A DNA stretch of 64,000 bases, from positions 248,001 to 312,000 of the forward strand of contig NZ_WKJJ01000009.1 of assembly GCF_009674485.1 (NCBI RefSeq), in the 5' to 3' direction. Both the position numbers and the translations under genes were made by a program. Positions 54,395 to 62,794 of this stretch are shown here, piece by piece (position 1 is the first letter of the stretch; each line of letters begins with the position of its first letter). The stretch is from Pseudoduganella rivuli. Its GTDB lineage: Bacteria; Pseudomonadota; Gammaproteobacteria; Burkholderiales; Burkholderiaceae_D. A model generated the notes under the pieces. That model was not told the origin of the DNA and ran no database searches. It was given only the letters and a program-made list of their open reading frames with translations.

Positions 54395-55306
54395 TTACAG
54401 CGTACGGCGGCTTTCAAAGCGCCGTATCTCATCCGTCAGCGGATCGGCAAACGAAATCGCCCGCGCCAGCAGTTTTAACGGCGACGACACATCGTCCTGC
54501 TTGCACGGCAACGCGACCGGATAAAACGCGTCGTTGACGATGGGGATGCCCAGCGACGCCAGGTGCAGGCGCAACTGGTGCTGGCGGCCCGTGTGCGGCC
54601 ACAGGCGGTACAAGGTGGTGCCATCGTCCCGGTGTTCGATCACGTCGATCACGGTTTCCGAATTCGGTTCGCCCGGCTCTTCTTTCATGACGAAGAATTT
54701 GTCGCCGTCCACCATGCGGCTGCGGTACGTGAACGGAAAATCCACGCCTTCCAGCCGTGGCGCCAGCGCTTCATATTCCTTTTGCACCACGCGCTTCTGG
54801 AACATCGACTGGTAGCGCCCCCGGCTGGCGATATTCGACGAAAAAATCACCACGCCGGCGGTTTCGCGGTCGAGGCGGTGGATCGGCGTCAACTCTTCGA
54901 TACCGAGTTTTTTCCGCAGCCGCACCAGCAAGGTCTCATGCAGGAAGCGGCCCGACGGAATCATGGGCAGGAAATGCGGTTTGTCGACGACCACCAGGTG
55001 GTCGTCCTGGAACAGGATTTCCTCTTCAAACGGAATCGGCGTTTCCGGCTGTTCCAGTTCGCGGTAATAAAAGATGCGCATGCCGCGCTGGTAGCGCGAC
55101 TCGGGCGCCAACGGGCGGCCATCGTTGTCGACCACCTCGCCTTTGGCCATCCGTTCGCGCCACGCGCTTTCGGACACGGCCGGATAGTAGTCGACGAGAA
55201 AGGCCAGCATGTTCGGCCACTGCCCTTCCGGCAGCCACAAGTAACTGGGAGCGACGCCGTCGCGCATCGGCAGCGGCGCCTCTTCCCGCACGCGCGGGCG
55301 GGGCAT
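54395..55306 (-). CDS. RluA-family pseudouridine synthase
   Basis: RNA-modifying enzyme of 303 residues. An S4-like N-terminal region (about 25-85) is followed by the catalytic domain with HRLDRETAG, where the aspartate is the nucleophile, DDHLVVVDKPH and YRLWPHTGRQHQLRLH. The target RNA cannot be told from sequence. It starts one base after the M48 peptidase stop and ends the metX-led operon, converging with the giant protein gene 27 bases away. Confidence 0.93.
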   Translation of the reverse strand: MPRPRVREEAPLPMRDGVAPSYLWLPEGQWPNMLAFLVDYYPAVSESAWRERMAKGEVVDNDGRPLAPESRYQRGMRIFYYRELEQPETPIPFEEEILFQDDHLVVVDKPHFLPMIPSGRFLHETLLVRLRKKLGIEELTPIHRLDRETAGVVIFSSNIASRGRYQSMFQKRVVQKEYEALAPRLEGVDFPFTYRSRMVDGDKFFVMKEEPGEPNSETVIDVIEHRDDGTTLYRLWPHTGRQHQLRLHLASLGIPIVNDAFYPVALPCKQDDVSSPLKLLARAISFADPLTDEIRRFESRRTL

Positions 55307-55307
55307 G

Positions 55308-56207
55308 TTATTTCACGCCGGGCACGGGCAGCGTGCGGTAGGGCGGCAACTGGTCCGCATCCACGCCCTTGGTGCGGGCAAACACCGGCAGCACCAGCGG
55401 CAGCGCTTTTTCCATGCGCTCGATGCGCTCCTTGCCGGCCGGGTGGGTCGACAGGAAGGCTGGCGGCGCGCCCTTGCTTTGCGTGGCCATCTTTTCCCAC
55501 AGCACGCGGCCGGCGCGCGGATCGTAGCCGGCGCGGGCGGCCAGGTCCATGCCCACCAGGTCGGCGTCGCGCTCATCGTCGCGCGAGAATTTCAGCGCGG
55601 CGCCCTTGGTCACCAGGTTGCCGCCCAGTTCGCCGAGGCGCGGGTCGACACCGAAATACGCGGCGGCGCCGGCGCCCGCCAGGCGGCTCAGGAAGCCCGT
55701 GACGGCCGTCTTGCCGGCCTGTTCGCGCGCATGTTCGCGCAGCGCGTGGGCGATTTCATGGCCCATGACCATGGCCACTTCATCGTCCGTCAAATTCAGC
55801 TTGGCCAGGATACCGGTGTAAAACGCAATGCGCCCACCCGGCATGCAAAACGCGTTGACGGTCGGTGAATTCAGCAGGTTGACTTGCCAGCCCCATTTCG
55901 CCGCTTCCGGATTCCAGCGCGGCGCAAACGGCACGATGCGGCGCGCGATATTGCGCAGGCGCTGCACTTGCGGATCACTGTCCGGCATCAGCGCACCTTT
56001 TTGCTGCGCCTGGCTCATCAATTGCAGGTATTGCTGTTTCGATTGCGCGTCGAACGCGGCGGCGTCGCCGGCAATGCCGCGCAGCGGCGACAGGTCATCG
56101 ACAGGAATGCCGTCCTGCTCGCCCTTGTGAGGCGCCGCGACGGCAAGGGTGCTGACCGCCAGCGCCAGTGCGGCCAGGGTCAGTTTCAGCGGTTTCAGCG
56201 GTTTCAT
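55308..56207 (-). CDS. M48-family periplasmic metallopeptidase
   Basis: Zinc peptidase of 299 residues related to BepA/LoiP-type quality-control proteases. It has an N-terminal signal peptide (LTLAALALAVSTLAVAA), the zinc motif HEIAHALREH, and the third ligand region DDERDADLVGMDLAARAGY. ATG 56207 overlaps the ampG stop as ATGA; an ATG five codons upstream lacks a better ribosome site. A longer open frame runs back into ampG but is a shadow. Likely role: degradation of misfolded envelope proteins. Confidence 0.92.
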   Translation of the reverse strand: MKPLKPLKLTLAALALAVSTLAVAAPHKGEQDGIPVDDLSPLRGIAGDAAAFDAQSKQQYLQLMSQAQQKGALMPDSDPQVQRLRNIARRIVPFAPRWNPEAAKWGWQVNLLNSPTVNAFCMPGGRIAFYTGILAKLNLTDDEVAMVMGHEIAHALREHAREQAGKTAVTGFLSRLAGAGAAAYFGVDPRLGELGGNLVTKGAALKFSRDDERDADLVGMDLAARAGYDPRAGRVLWEKMATQSKGAPPAFLSTHPAGKERIERMEKALPLVLPVFARTKGVDADQLPPYRTLPVPGVK

Positions 56208-57436
56208 TTCGTTGAATTCCATGGTGCAATTTTGGGCAACATCATCATGGCGGGGAACGCCAGGACAAAGCAGATAATAAAGAAGTTGAACCAGCCCGTT
56301 TCCGCCACGATGTAGCCGACCGACGCATTGATGAACGTGCGCGGCACGGCAGCCAGGCTGGAAAACAGTGCATATTGGGTGGCAGTGTAACGCGGGTCGG
56401 TGCAGCGCGAGATAAATGCCACCAGTGCGGCCGTGCCCAGGCCGGTGCTGGTGAACGATTCGAAACCATAGACGCCGGCCAGCAAGACCGGATCGGCGCC
56501 CGCCCTGGCCAGCCACGCAAAGCCGAGGATGGCCAGCGCCTGCAGCACGCCAAACACCCACAACGCCCGGTTGATGCCCAGTTTCACCATCCACACGCCG
56601 CCGACGACGCCGCCGGCCAGGCTGGCCCACAGCACGGTGGCGTTGGCGGCCAGGCCGATCTGCGTGGTGGTAAAGCCGAGGTCGAGGAAAAACTTGGTGG
56701 CCAGCGCGGTGGCCATGGAATCGCCGATCTTGTACAGCAGGATGAAGGCGACGATCCACAACGCCCGCCGCCAGCCGTCGCGCTGGATGAATTCGCGGAA
56801 CGGCAGCACGATGGCTTGCTGCAAGTTTTTCGGCGGGTCGCCATACACCTTCGGTTCTTTCACCAGCAAGGTGCAGGCCAGCCCCGGCAACATGAACGCG
56901 GCCACGATCCAGAACACCGTTGCCCACGGATAACTGTCGGCTAGCACCAGCCCCAGCGAACCGGGCACCAGTTGCGCGGCCTTGTAGGCGCTGACGATGG
57001 CGGCCGCGCCCAGGCCCTGTTCGTTATCTTCCAGCACTTCGCGGCGGTAGGCATCGATCACCACGTCCTGGCTGGCCGACACGAAAGCGACCAGGCCGAC
57101 GCTGACCGCCACCAGCCCGACCTGGCCGACGGGATCGAGCAAGCCCATGCCGCCGATCAGCAGGAACAGCGCCAGCTGGCTCAACGCCATCCAGCCGCGC
57201 CGGCGCCCCAGCGGCAGCGCATAGCGGTCCATCAGCGGCGACCACAGGAATTTGAACGTATAGGAAAACATGACGACCGAGAACAGGCCCAGCGTCTTGA
57301 GGTTCATGCCCGACTTGGACAGCCAGGCCTGGGTCAATGACAGCAGCGTGTACAGCGGCAGGCCGGAGCTGAACCCGAAAAACAGGATGGCCAGGATGCG
57401 GCCATTCAGATAGGAGCGCCAGCCCGCCGCCGCCAT
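56204..57436 (-). CDS. ampG: AmpG-type muropeptide MFS permease
   Basis: Major-facilitator protein of 410 residues with about twelve membrane helices, starting MAAAGWRSYLNGRILAILFF. Family features are GFSSGLPLYTLLSLTQAWL, FLWSPLMDRYALPLGRRRGW and the SASQDVVIDAYRREVL segment. AmpG imports GlcNAc-anhydroMurNAc peptides for wall recycling. ATG 57436 shares a base with the metW stop (TGATG), and its stop overlaps the M48 gene. Confidence 0.93.
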   Translation of the reverse strand: MAAAGWRSYLNGRILAILFFGFSSGLPLYTLLSLTQAWLSKSGMNLKTLGLFSVVMFSYTFKFLWSPLMDRYALPLGRRRGWMALSQLALFLLIGGMGLLDPVGQVGLVAVSVGLVAFVSASQDVVIDAYRREVLEDNEQGLGAAAIVSAYKAAQLVPGSLGLVLADSYPWATVFWIVAAFMLPGLACTLLVKEPKVYGDPPKNLQQAIVLPFREFIQRDGWRRALWIVAFILLYKIGDSMATALATKFFLDLGFTTTQIGLAANATVLWASLAGGVVGGVWMVKLGINRALWVFGVLQALAILGFAWLARAGADPVLLAGVYGFESFTSTGLGTAALVAFISRCTDPRYTATQYALFSSLAAVPRTFINASVGYIVAETGWFNFFIICFVLAFPAMMMLPKIAPWNSTK

Positions 57437-58053
57437 CAGTGCGCCGCCTTCTTGCGCAGGCGGAACACGGCAAGTTCGCCGCGCAGGTTGGGCAAGACTT
57501 CGACGATCTTGCCTTCGGCCAGCGCCACGCATTCCACCACGTCCAGCCCCACTTCCTCCGCCAGTTCGCGGAAATCCGTGATGGTGGCGCAGCGCACGTT
57601 CGGCGTATCGTACCACTGGTACGGCAAGGTTTTCGACACCGGCATGCGGCCTTTCAGCAAGGCCACGCGATGCGGCCAGTACGCGAAGTTGGGGAATGAA
57701 ACGATGACTTCCTTGCCGACGCGGACGATGTCGCGCAACAGCTCTTCCACTTGCTTCATCATTTGCAGCGACGACAGGCACAGCACCGTATCGAACGAAT
57801 TGTCGCGGAACAGGCCCAGGCCGTTTTCCATATCCTGCTGGATCACGCGCACGCCACGCTGCGTGCTTTCCAGCACCTTGTCGTCAGCAATCTCGATGCC
57901 GTAACCGGTGCACTGCTTGCCCGCTTGCAGGTATTCCATCATGACGCCATCGCCACAGCCCACGTCCAGCACGTGCGAGCCGGCTTTTACCCAGTGCGCG
58001 ATGAACGCCAGGTCCGGGCGCGCGCTGCTCAAATCTTCAAAGGTCAACGTCAC
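57436..58053 (-). CDS. metW: Methionine biosynthesis protein MetW
   Basis: Methyltransferase-fold protein of 205 residues with SAM motif HVLDVGCGDGVMMEYLQ and DTVLCLSSLQMM. MetW acts together with MetX in organisms using this pair and is thought to support or activate it. Its start overlaps the metX stop by four bases (ATGA), tying their translation. Confidence 0.95.
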   Translation of the reverse strand: MTLTFEDLSSARPDLAFIAHWVKAGSHVLDVGCGDGVMMEYLQAGKQCTGYGIEIADDKVLESTQRGVRVIQQDMENGLGLFRDNSFDTVLCLSSLQMMKQVEELLRDIVRVGKEVIVSFPNFAYWPHRVALLKGRMPVSKTLPYQWYDTPNVRCATITDFRELAEEVGLDVVECVALAEGKIVEVLPNLRGELAVFRLRKKAAH

Positions 58054-59195
58054 TTATTTACTCCTTGCGTCAATCCCTTCCAAACGCGATCGTAATACGC
58101 GCGCACCATGTTCATGTAGCGCGCATCTTCCAGCAGGAACGCATCGTGGCCGTGCGGCGCATCGATTTCCGCGTACGTGACGGCGCGCCGGTTGGCGATC
58201 AGCGCATCGACGATTTCACGGGAACGCTCCGGCGAAAAACGCCAGTCCGTGGTGAACGACGCCAGGAAAAATTCCGCCTTGGTACCCGCCAGCGCCTTGG
58301 CCAGGTCACCGCCATGGTTACGGGCCGGATCGAAGTAATCCAGCGCCTTGGTGATCAGCAGGTACGTGTTGGCATCGAAGTACGAGGAAAACTTGTCGCC
58401 CTGGTAGCGCAGGTACGATTCGATTTCAAAGTCCACGCCGAAGCCGAATTTGTATTCCTCCGCATCGCGCAGCTTGCGGCCGAATTTCTCGCCCATCGAA
58501 TCGTCCGACAGGTACGTGATATGGCCGATCATGCGCGCGACTTTCAAGCCGTTTTTCGGCACCACGCCATGTTCGTAAAAATCGCCGCCATGGTAATCGG
58601 GGTCCGTCAGGATCGATTGGCGCGCCACGTCGTTGAAGGCGATATTTTGCGTCGACAGTTTCGGCGTCGACGCGATGACGAGGCAGTGGCCCAGGCGGTC
58701 CGGATACATGATGGACCAGGCCAGCGCCTGCATGCCGCCCAGCGAACCGCCCATGACGGCGGCAAAGCGGGCGATGCCCAGCTGGTCCGCCAGGCGCGCC
58801 TGCGCATTGACCCAGTCTTCCACCGTCACCACGGGGAAGGCTGCGCCATAGGGCTTGCCGGTGGCGGGATTGGTGTGCATCGGGCCCGTCGAGCCGAAGC
58901 ACGAACCGGGGTTGTTGACCCCGATGACAAAGAATTTATCGGTGTCGAGCGGCTTGCCCGGTCCCACCATGTTGTCCCACCAGCCCACGTTATTCGGCTG
59001 GTCGGCATAGACGCCGGCCACGTGGTGGGACGCATTCAGGGCATGGCACACCAGCACGGCATTGGATTTGTCCGCGTTCAGGGTGCCATAGGTTTCATAC
59101 ATCAGCATATAGTCGCGCAGCTGCGCACCGCTTTGCAGTGGCAGCGGCTCCGCGAAATGCATGGTTTTCGGCGTTACGATTCCTATCGAAGGCAT
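58050..59195 (-). CDS. metX: Homoserine O-acyltransferase MetX
   Basis: First committed enzyme of methionine synthesis, acylating homoserine from acetyl- or succinyl-CoA. Alpha/beta-hydrolase fold of 381 residues with the nucleophile in GGSLGGMQALAWS and a late HGHDAFL catalytic histidine. Start MPSIGIVTPKTMHFAE. The acyl donor cannot be settled by eye; many betaproteobacterial MetX proteins use succinyl-CoA. First gene of metX-metW-ampG-M48-pseudouridine synthase. Confidence 0.95.
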   Translation of the reverse strand: MPSIGIVTPKTMHFAEPLPLQSGAQLRDYMLMYETYGTLNADKSNAVLVCHALNASHHVAGVYADQPNNVGWWDNMVGPGKPLDTDKFFVIGVNNPGSCFGSTGPMHTNPATGKPYGAAFPVVTVEDWVNAQARLADQLGIARFAAVMGGSLGGMQALAWSIMYPDRLGHCLVIASTPKLSTQNIAFNDVARQSILTDPDYHGGDFYEHGVVPKNGLKVARMIGHITYLSDDSMGEKFGRKLRDAEEYKFGFGVDFEIESYLRYQGDKFSSYFDANTYLLITKALDYFDPARNHGGDLAKALAGTKAEFFLASFTTDWRFSPERSREIVDALIANRRAVTYAEIDAPHGHDAFLLEDARYMNMVRAYYDRVWKGLTQGVNK

Positions 59196-59236
59196 GGGTT
59201 TTCAGAAAAGCACGGCCCCACGGGCCATTGGTCAAT

Positions 59237-59261
59237 GCGGCGCCCCAATGATAGGCGCCGC
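59237..59261 (-). terminator. Stem-loop between the EI gene and metX
   Basis: GCGGCGCC (59237-59244) and GGCGCCGC (59254-59261) form a perfect 8-bp stem with a 9-base loop, just past the EI stop. No T-run follows, so it could be a weak terminator or part of the metX leader. Confidence 0.4.
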
Positions 59262-59281
59262 AAACTGCCGGAAATGCAATT

Positions 59282-61027
59282 TTACAAAGCTTGCAATGCC
59301 TGTACGGCATCGGCGATGGCGTTCGGCTCCACCGCGCGCAGGATCTTGCGCGTCTGCGGCATGATGAGGCCGAGGTCGCTGTTCAGGATTTCCTGCTTGA
59401 CCGCCAGGAGCTGCGCAGGATGCATGGAGAATTCGCGCAGTCCCATGCCCAGCAACAGGCGGGTCAGCTTGACGTCACCTGCCATTTCACCGCAGACCGC
59501 CACGTCGATGCCGGCCTTGTGGCCGGCCGCAATAGTCATGGCAATGAGCTGGAGCACGGCGGGATGCAGGGGATTGTAAAGGTGCGCCACCTCATAATCA
59601 ACCCGGTCGATTGCCAGCGTATATTGGATCAGGTCATTGGTGCCGATCGACAGGAAGTCCATGCGCTTGACGAACATCGGCAGCGACAGGGCCGCCGCCG
59701 GGATTTCAATCATGGCGCCCACTTCCACCGCAGCGTCGTACGGGATGCCCGCTTCGCGCAACTGCCCCTTCGCTTGCTCGATCATGGCCAGCGCCTGGTC
59801 GATCTCGAACGCGTGGGCCAGCATCGGGATCAGGATGCGCACCTTGCCGTACACGGACGCGCGCAGGATCGCGCGCAACTGCGACAGGAACAGTTGCGGC
59901 TCGGCCAGGCAATAGCGGATCGCGCGCAATCCCAGCGCCGGGTTCAGCGCCGTGTGTTCGGCCTGGTCCAGCGGCTTGTCCGCCCCCAGGTCCAGCGTGC
60001 GGATGGTGACCACCCGCCCTTTCATCATTTCCACGGCCTTGCGGTATTGCTCGAACTGCTCGTCTTCCGACGGAATCGATGCGGCGCGGCCCATGAACAG
60101 GAATTCCGAGCGGAACAGGCCGACGCCATGGGCGCCCGACTCCAGCGCCGCCTCGCAATCTTCCGGCAATTCGATATTGGCCAGCAGCGTAATCGGCGTG
60201 CCGTCTTTCGTGACGGACGCGGTCTTTTTGAGTTTTTGCAGCTTCTTGCGGGCGCGCTGCTGTTGCAGCTGGCGCTCGCGGTATTGTTCCAGCACCAGCG
60301 CGCTGGGGTTGGCGATCACCACGCCGGTGTCGCCATCGATGATGACCCAGTCGTCCTGCTCGATCAGGGTGGATGCCTGCGACATGCCGACCGCCGCCGG
60401 GATGTCGAGGCTGCGGGCCACGATGGCCGTGTGCGAGTTCTGGCCGCCCACGTCGGTGATGAAACCGATGAAGGAACGGTCGCGGAACTTCAGCATGTCG
60501 GCCGGCGAGATATCGTGCGCCACCACGATCATCTGGGCCTGGAAGCCGTCCGGGTCGGGTTCAACCTGCAGCGGCAGCGGCTCGCTGCCCATCAACACTT
60601 TCAAGACCCGCTCCGCCACCTGCTGGATGTCGGCTTTGCGCTCGCGCAGGTAGGGGTCTTCGATTTCATCGAATTGCGCCGACAGTTCGTCGATTTGCGT
60701 CAGCAGCGCCCATTCGGCGTTGTAGTGGCGCGTGCGGATGATGTCCAGCGGTGCTTCCGAAATCATCGGGTCCGACAGGATCAGCGCATGCACGTCGATG
60801 AACGCGCCCAGTTCGGTCGGCGCATCCTTCGGCAAATCATTCCACAAGGTCTGCAATTCACGGTGCACGGTGGCCAGCGCTTCGCGCAGGCGCGTGACTT
60901 CCGCTTCCAGGTGCTCTTCCTGCACCAGGTAATGTTTAACGTCCAGTGCTGCCGGCGCCAGCATATGTGCGCGGCCAATTGCGATGCCGCGTGAAACCGG
61001 GATACCGTGGAGGGAGAACGACGCCAT
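59282..61027 (-). CDS. ptsI: PTS enzyme I (phosphoenolpyruvate-protein phosphotransferase)
   Basis: Takes phosphate from phosphoenolpyruvate and passes it to HPr. In 581 residues it shows the phosphohistidine site His199 in GGQNSHTAIVARSL and the PEP-barrel motifs LFRSEFLFMGR, RTLDLGADKPL and the cysteine loop VAVCGEMAGD. ATG 61027 gives the usual betaproteobacterial start MASFSLHGIPVSRG. ATG 61066, which overlaps the HPr stop as TAATG, would add 13 residues. No sugar-specific permease is nearby. Confidence 0.95.
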   Translation of the reverse strand: MASFSLHGIPVSRGIAIGRAHMLAPAALDVKHYLVQEEHLEAEVTRLREALATVHRELQTLWNDLPKDAPTELGAFIDVHALILSDPMISEAPLDIIRTRHYNAEWALLTQIDELSAQFDEIEDPYLRERKADIQQVAERVLKVLMGSEPLPLQVEPDPDGFQAQMIVVAHDISPADMLKFRDRSFIGFITDVGGQNSHTAIVARSLDIPAAVGMSQASTLIEQDDWVIIDGDTGVVIANPSALVLEQYRERQLQQQRARKKLQKLKKTASVTKDGTPITLLANIELPEDCEAALESGAHGVGLFRSEFLFMGRAASIPSEDEQFEQYRKAVEMMKGRVVTIRTLDLGADKPLDQAEHTALNPALGLRAIRYCLAEPQLFLSQLRAILRASVYGKVRILIPMLAHAFEIDQALAMIEQAKGQLREAGIPYDAAVEVGAMIEIPAAALSLPMFVKRMDFLSIGTNDLIQYTLAIDRVDYEVAHLYNPLHPAVLQLIAMTIAAGHKAGIDVAVCGEMAGDVKLTRLLLGMGLREFSMHPAQLLAVKQEILNSDLGLIMPQTRKILRAVEPNAIADAVQALQAL

Positions 61028-61065
61028 ATTTTTCAGTGTTGTGTGTGGGCGGCGGTCATCCGGCA

Positions 61066-61335
61066 TTACTCGCCTTCGCCGAACTTGTCATTGACCAGCG
61101 CGGTCAGCGCCGTGATGCAATCCTGTTCATCGGGACCATCCGCTTCCAGCACCACCTTGGCGCCCTTGCCGGCCGCCAGCATCATCACGCCCATGATGGA
61201 CTTGGCATTGATGCGGCGGGCATTGCGGGTCAGGAAAACGTCGCTTTTGTACTTGGCCGCCAGCTGCGTGAACTTGGCGGAGGCCCGTGCATGCAGGCCC
61301 AGCTTGTTAATGATTTCGAGTTCTTGCTGGATCAT
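61066..61335 (-). CDS. ptsH: Phosphocarrier protein HPr
   Basis: Small phosphocarrier of 89 residues. His15 in KLGLHARAS accepts phosphate from EI, and Ser46 in NAKSIMGVMML is the regulatory site position, kept here as serine. The start at ATG 61335 gives the standard length; a longer open frame upstream overlaps the EIIA gene and is spurious. Lies 16 bases after the EIIA gene. Confidence 0.96.
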   Translation of the reverse strand: MIQQELEIINKLGLHARASAKFTQLAAKYKSDVFLTRNARRINAKSIMGVMMLAAGKGAKVVLEADGPDEQDCITALTALVNDKFGEGE

Positions 61336-61351
61336 AAAGGTTCTCAGTTGG

Positions 61352-61753
61352 TTACACCACGCGGATACGGTTATCGACCCGCACCGCGCCGTTTTGCGCG
61401 CCGGCCAGGGCCATTTCAACCACCACATCCAGCGTGTCGCGGCGGTAGGTGATCGCACGCAACAGCATCGGCAGGCTGATACCGGCAATCACTTCCACGC
61501 GGCCGGCATCGGCCAGCTTGTTGCAGCAATTGGCGGGGGTACCGCCTTTGATATCGGTGATGACCAGCACACCGGCGCCGCTGTCGAGGCGCTTGATGGC
61601 CGCCTGCGCCAGCGCCTGTACTTCATTCAAATCCTGGTCCGCCAGCACGTCGATGGCTTCCAGCTTTTCCGTCTCGCCACGGAAGACGTGGTTGCACGCG
61701 GCAATAAATGCCTGGCCCAACGGTGCGTGCGTCATGAGCAAAATGCCGACCAT
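61352..61753 (-). CDS. PTS EIIA component, mannose family
   Basis: Protein of 133 residues with the EIIA(Man) fold; His9 in LMTHAPLGQAF is the phosphorylation site and VLVITDIKGGTPANC the conserved loop. No EIIB, EIIC or EIID partner is encoded in the window. With HPr and EI alone it most likely forms a regulatory phosphorelay, as described for similar incomplete systems in betaproteobacteria. Its start is two bases from the gshB stop. Confidence 0.92.
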   Translation of the reverse strand: MVGILLMTHAPLGQAFIAACNHVFRGETEKLEAIDVLADQDLNEVQALAQAAIKRLDSGAGVLVITDIKGGTPANCCNKLADAGRVEVIAGISLPMLLRAITYRRDTLDVVVEMALAGAQNGAVRVDNRIRVV

Positions 61754-61755
61754 GC

Positions 61756-62712
61756 TTACCCCTGCGCCGCCTGGGCCGCGCGTGCTTCCACCGCGTCGAT
61801 GAACATGGCGGCCACCTGGAAGCCCGTCTGCTGCGTGATCTCCTGGAAGCAGGTGGGGCTGGTGACGTTCACTTCTGTCAAGTTTTCACCAATAACATCC
61901 AATCCTACCAGCAACAAACCGCGTGCCGCCAGTACAGGGCCGAGGCTTTCCGCAATTTCGCGGTCACGGGGCGACAGTGGCTGCGCCATACCCGTGCCGC
62001 CGGCGGCCAGGTTGCCCCGCACTTCGCCCGCCTGGGGAATACGCGCCAGCGCGAACGGCACCGGTTTGCCATCGATCAGCAAGATGCGCTTGTCGCCTTT
62101 GACGATGTCCGGGATAAAGCGCTGCGCCATGATGGTGCGCGTACCCAGCACCGTCAGCGTTTCAATGATGGAGCCCAGGTTCAGGCCATCATCCTTGACG
62201 CGGAAAATGCCGGCGCCGCCCATGCCGTCCAGCGGCTTGAAAATCACGTCGCGGTGCTGGCGGTGGAATTCACGCAGGCGCTGTTCCGACGAGCTGACCA
62301 GGGTGGGCGCGGTGAATTGCGGGAATTGCGCAATCGACAATTTTTCATTGTGATCGCGGATCGCGGACGGCTTGTTGAATACGCGGGCGCCCTGCTGCTC
62401 CGCCAGTTGGAGCAGGTACGTGCCGTACACGTATTCCATGTCGAACGGCGGATCCTTGCGCTGGATGACGGCGTCGAATGCATCGAGGCGCGATTCGTGC
62501 ACGTCGGTGGCGCGGTACCAGTCGTCGCCATCGCCGGTCAGCGTGATCCTGGCCACGCGCGCCGTGACCACGCCGTCCAGCAACACCATGTCATGCTGTT
62601 CGAACGCATAGACGTCATGGCCGCGGCGCGCCGCCTCGGCCATCATCGCGTAGGTCGAATCCTTGTAGGTTTTAAAACTGGCCAGCGGATCGGCAAGGAA
62701 AGCTATTTTCAT
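61756..62712 (-). CDS. gshB: Glutathione synthetase
   Basis: ATP-grasp ligase adding glycine to gamma-glutamylcysteine, 318 residues. It starts MKIAFLADPLASFKTYKDST, and has RKDPPFDMEYVYGTYLL, the ATP-grasp loop KPLDGMGGAGIFRV and NVTSPTCFQEI near the end. It follows gshA on the same strand after 82 bases, completing the glutathione pathway. Confidence 0.97.
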   Translation of the reverse strand: MKIAFLADPLASFKTYKDSTYAMMAEAARRGHDVYAFEQHDMVLLDGVVTARVARITLTGDGDDWYRATDVHESRLDAFDAVIQRKDPPFDMEYVYGTYLLQLAEQQGARVFNKPSAIRDHNEKLSIAQFPQFTAPTLVSSSEQRLREFHRQHRDVIFKPLDGMGGAGIFRVKDDGLNLGSIIETLTVLGTRTIMAQRFIPDIVKGDKRILLIDGKPVPFALARIPQAGEVRGNLAAGGTGMAQPLSPRDREIAESLGPVLAARGLLLVGLDVIGENLTEVNVTSPTCFQEITQQTGFQVAAMFIDAVEARAAQAAQG

Positions 62713-62794
62713 GGTGGAGCTCTATAGAGGGAATGTATCGATTTTAGCCGACTTCGCCTGAACGCACCGGGCGTCTCCCGGCGAGAAGGGCTGT

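Noticed and set aside
56208..56927. 5' extension of the M48 peptidase frame to 539 codons
   Set aside because: The extra part lies out of frame over ampG and reads as arginine/glycine-rich noise; a signal peptide and an ATGA overlap place the start at 56207.
61336..61488. Longer HPr reading with 51 extra N-terminal residues
   Set aside because: HPr has a fixed length near 89 residues and the extension overlaps the EIIA gene; ATG 61335 fits.
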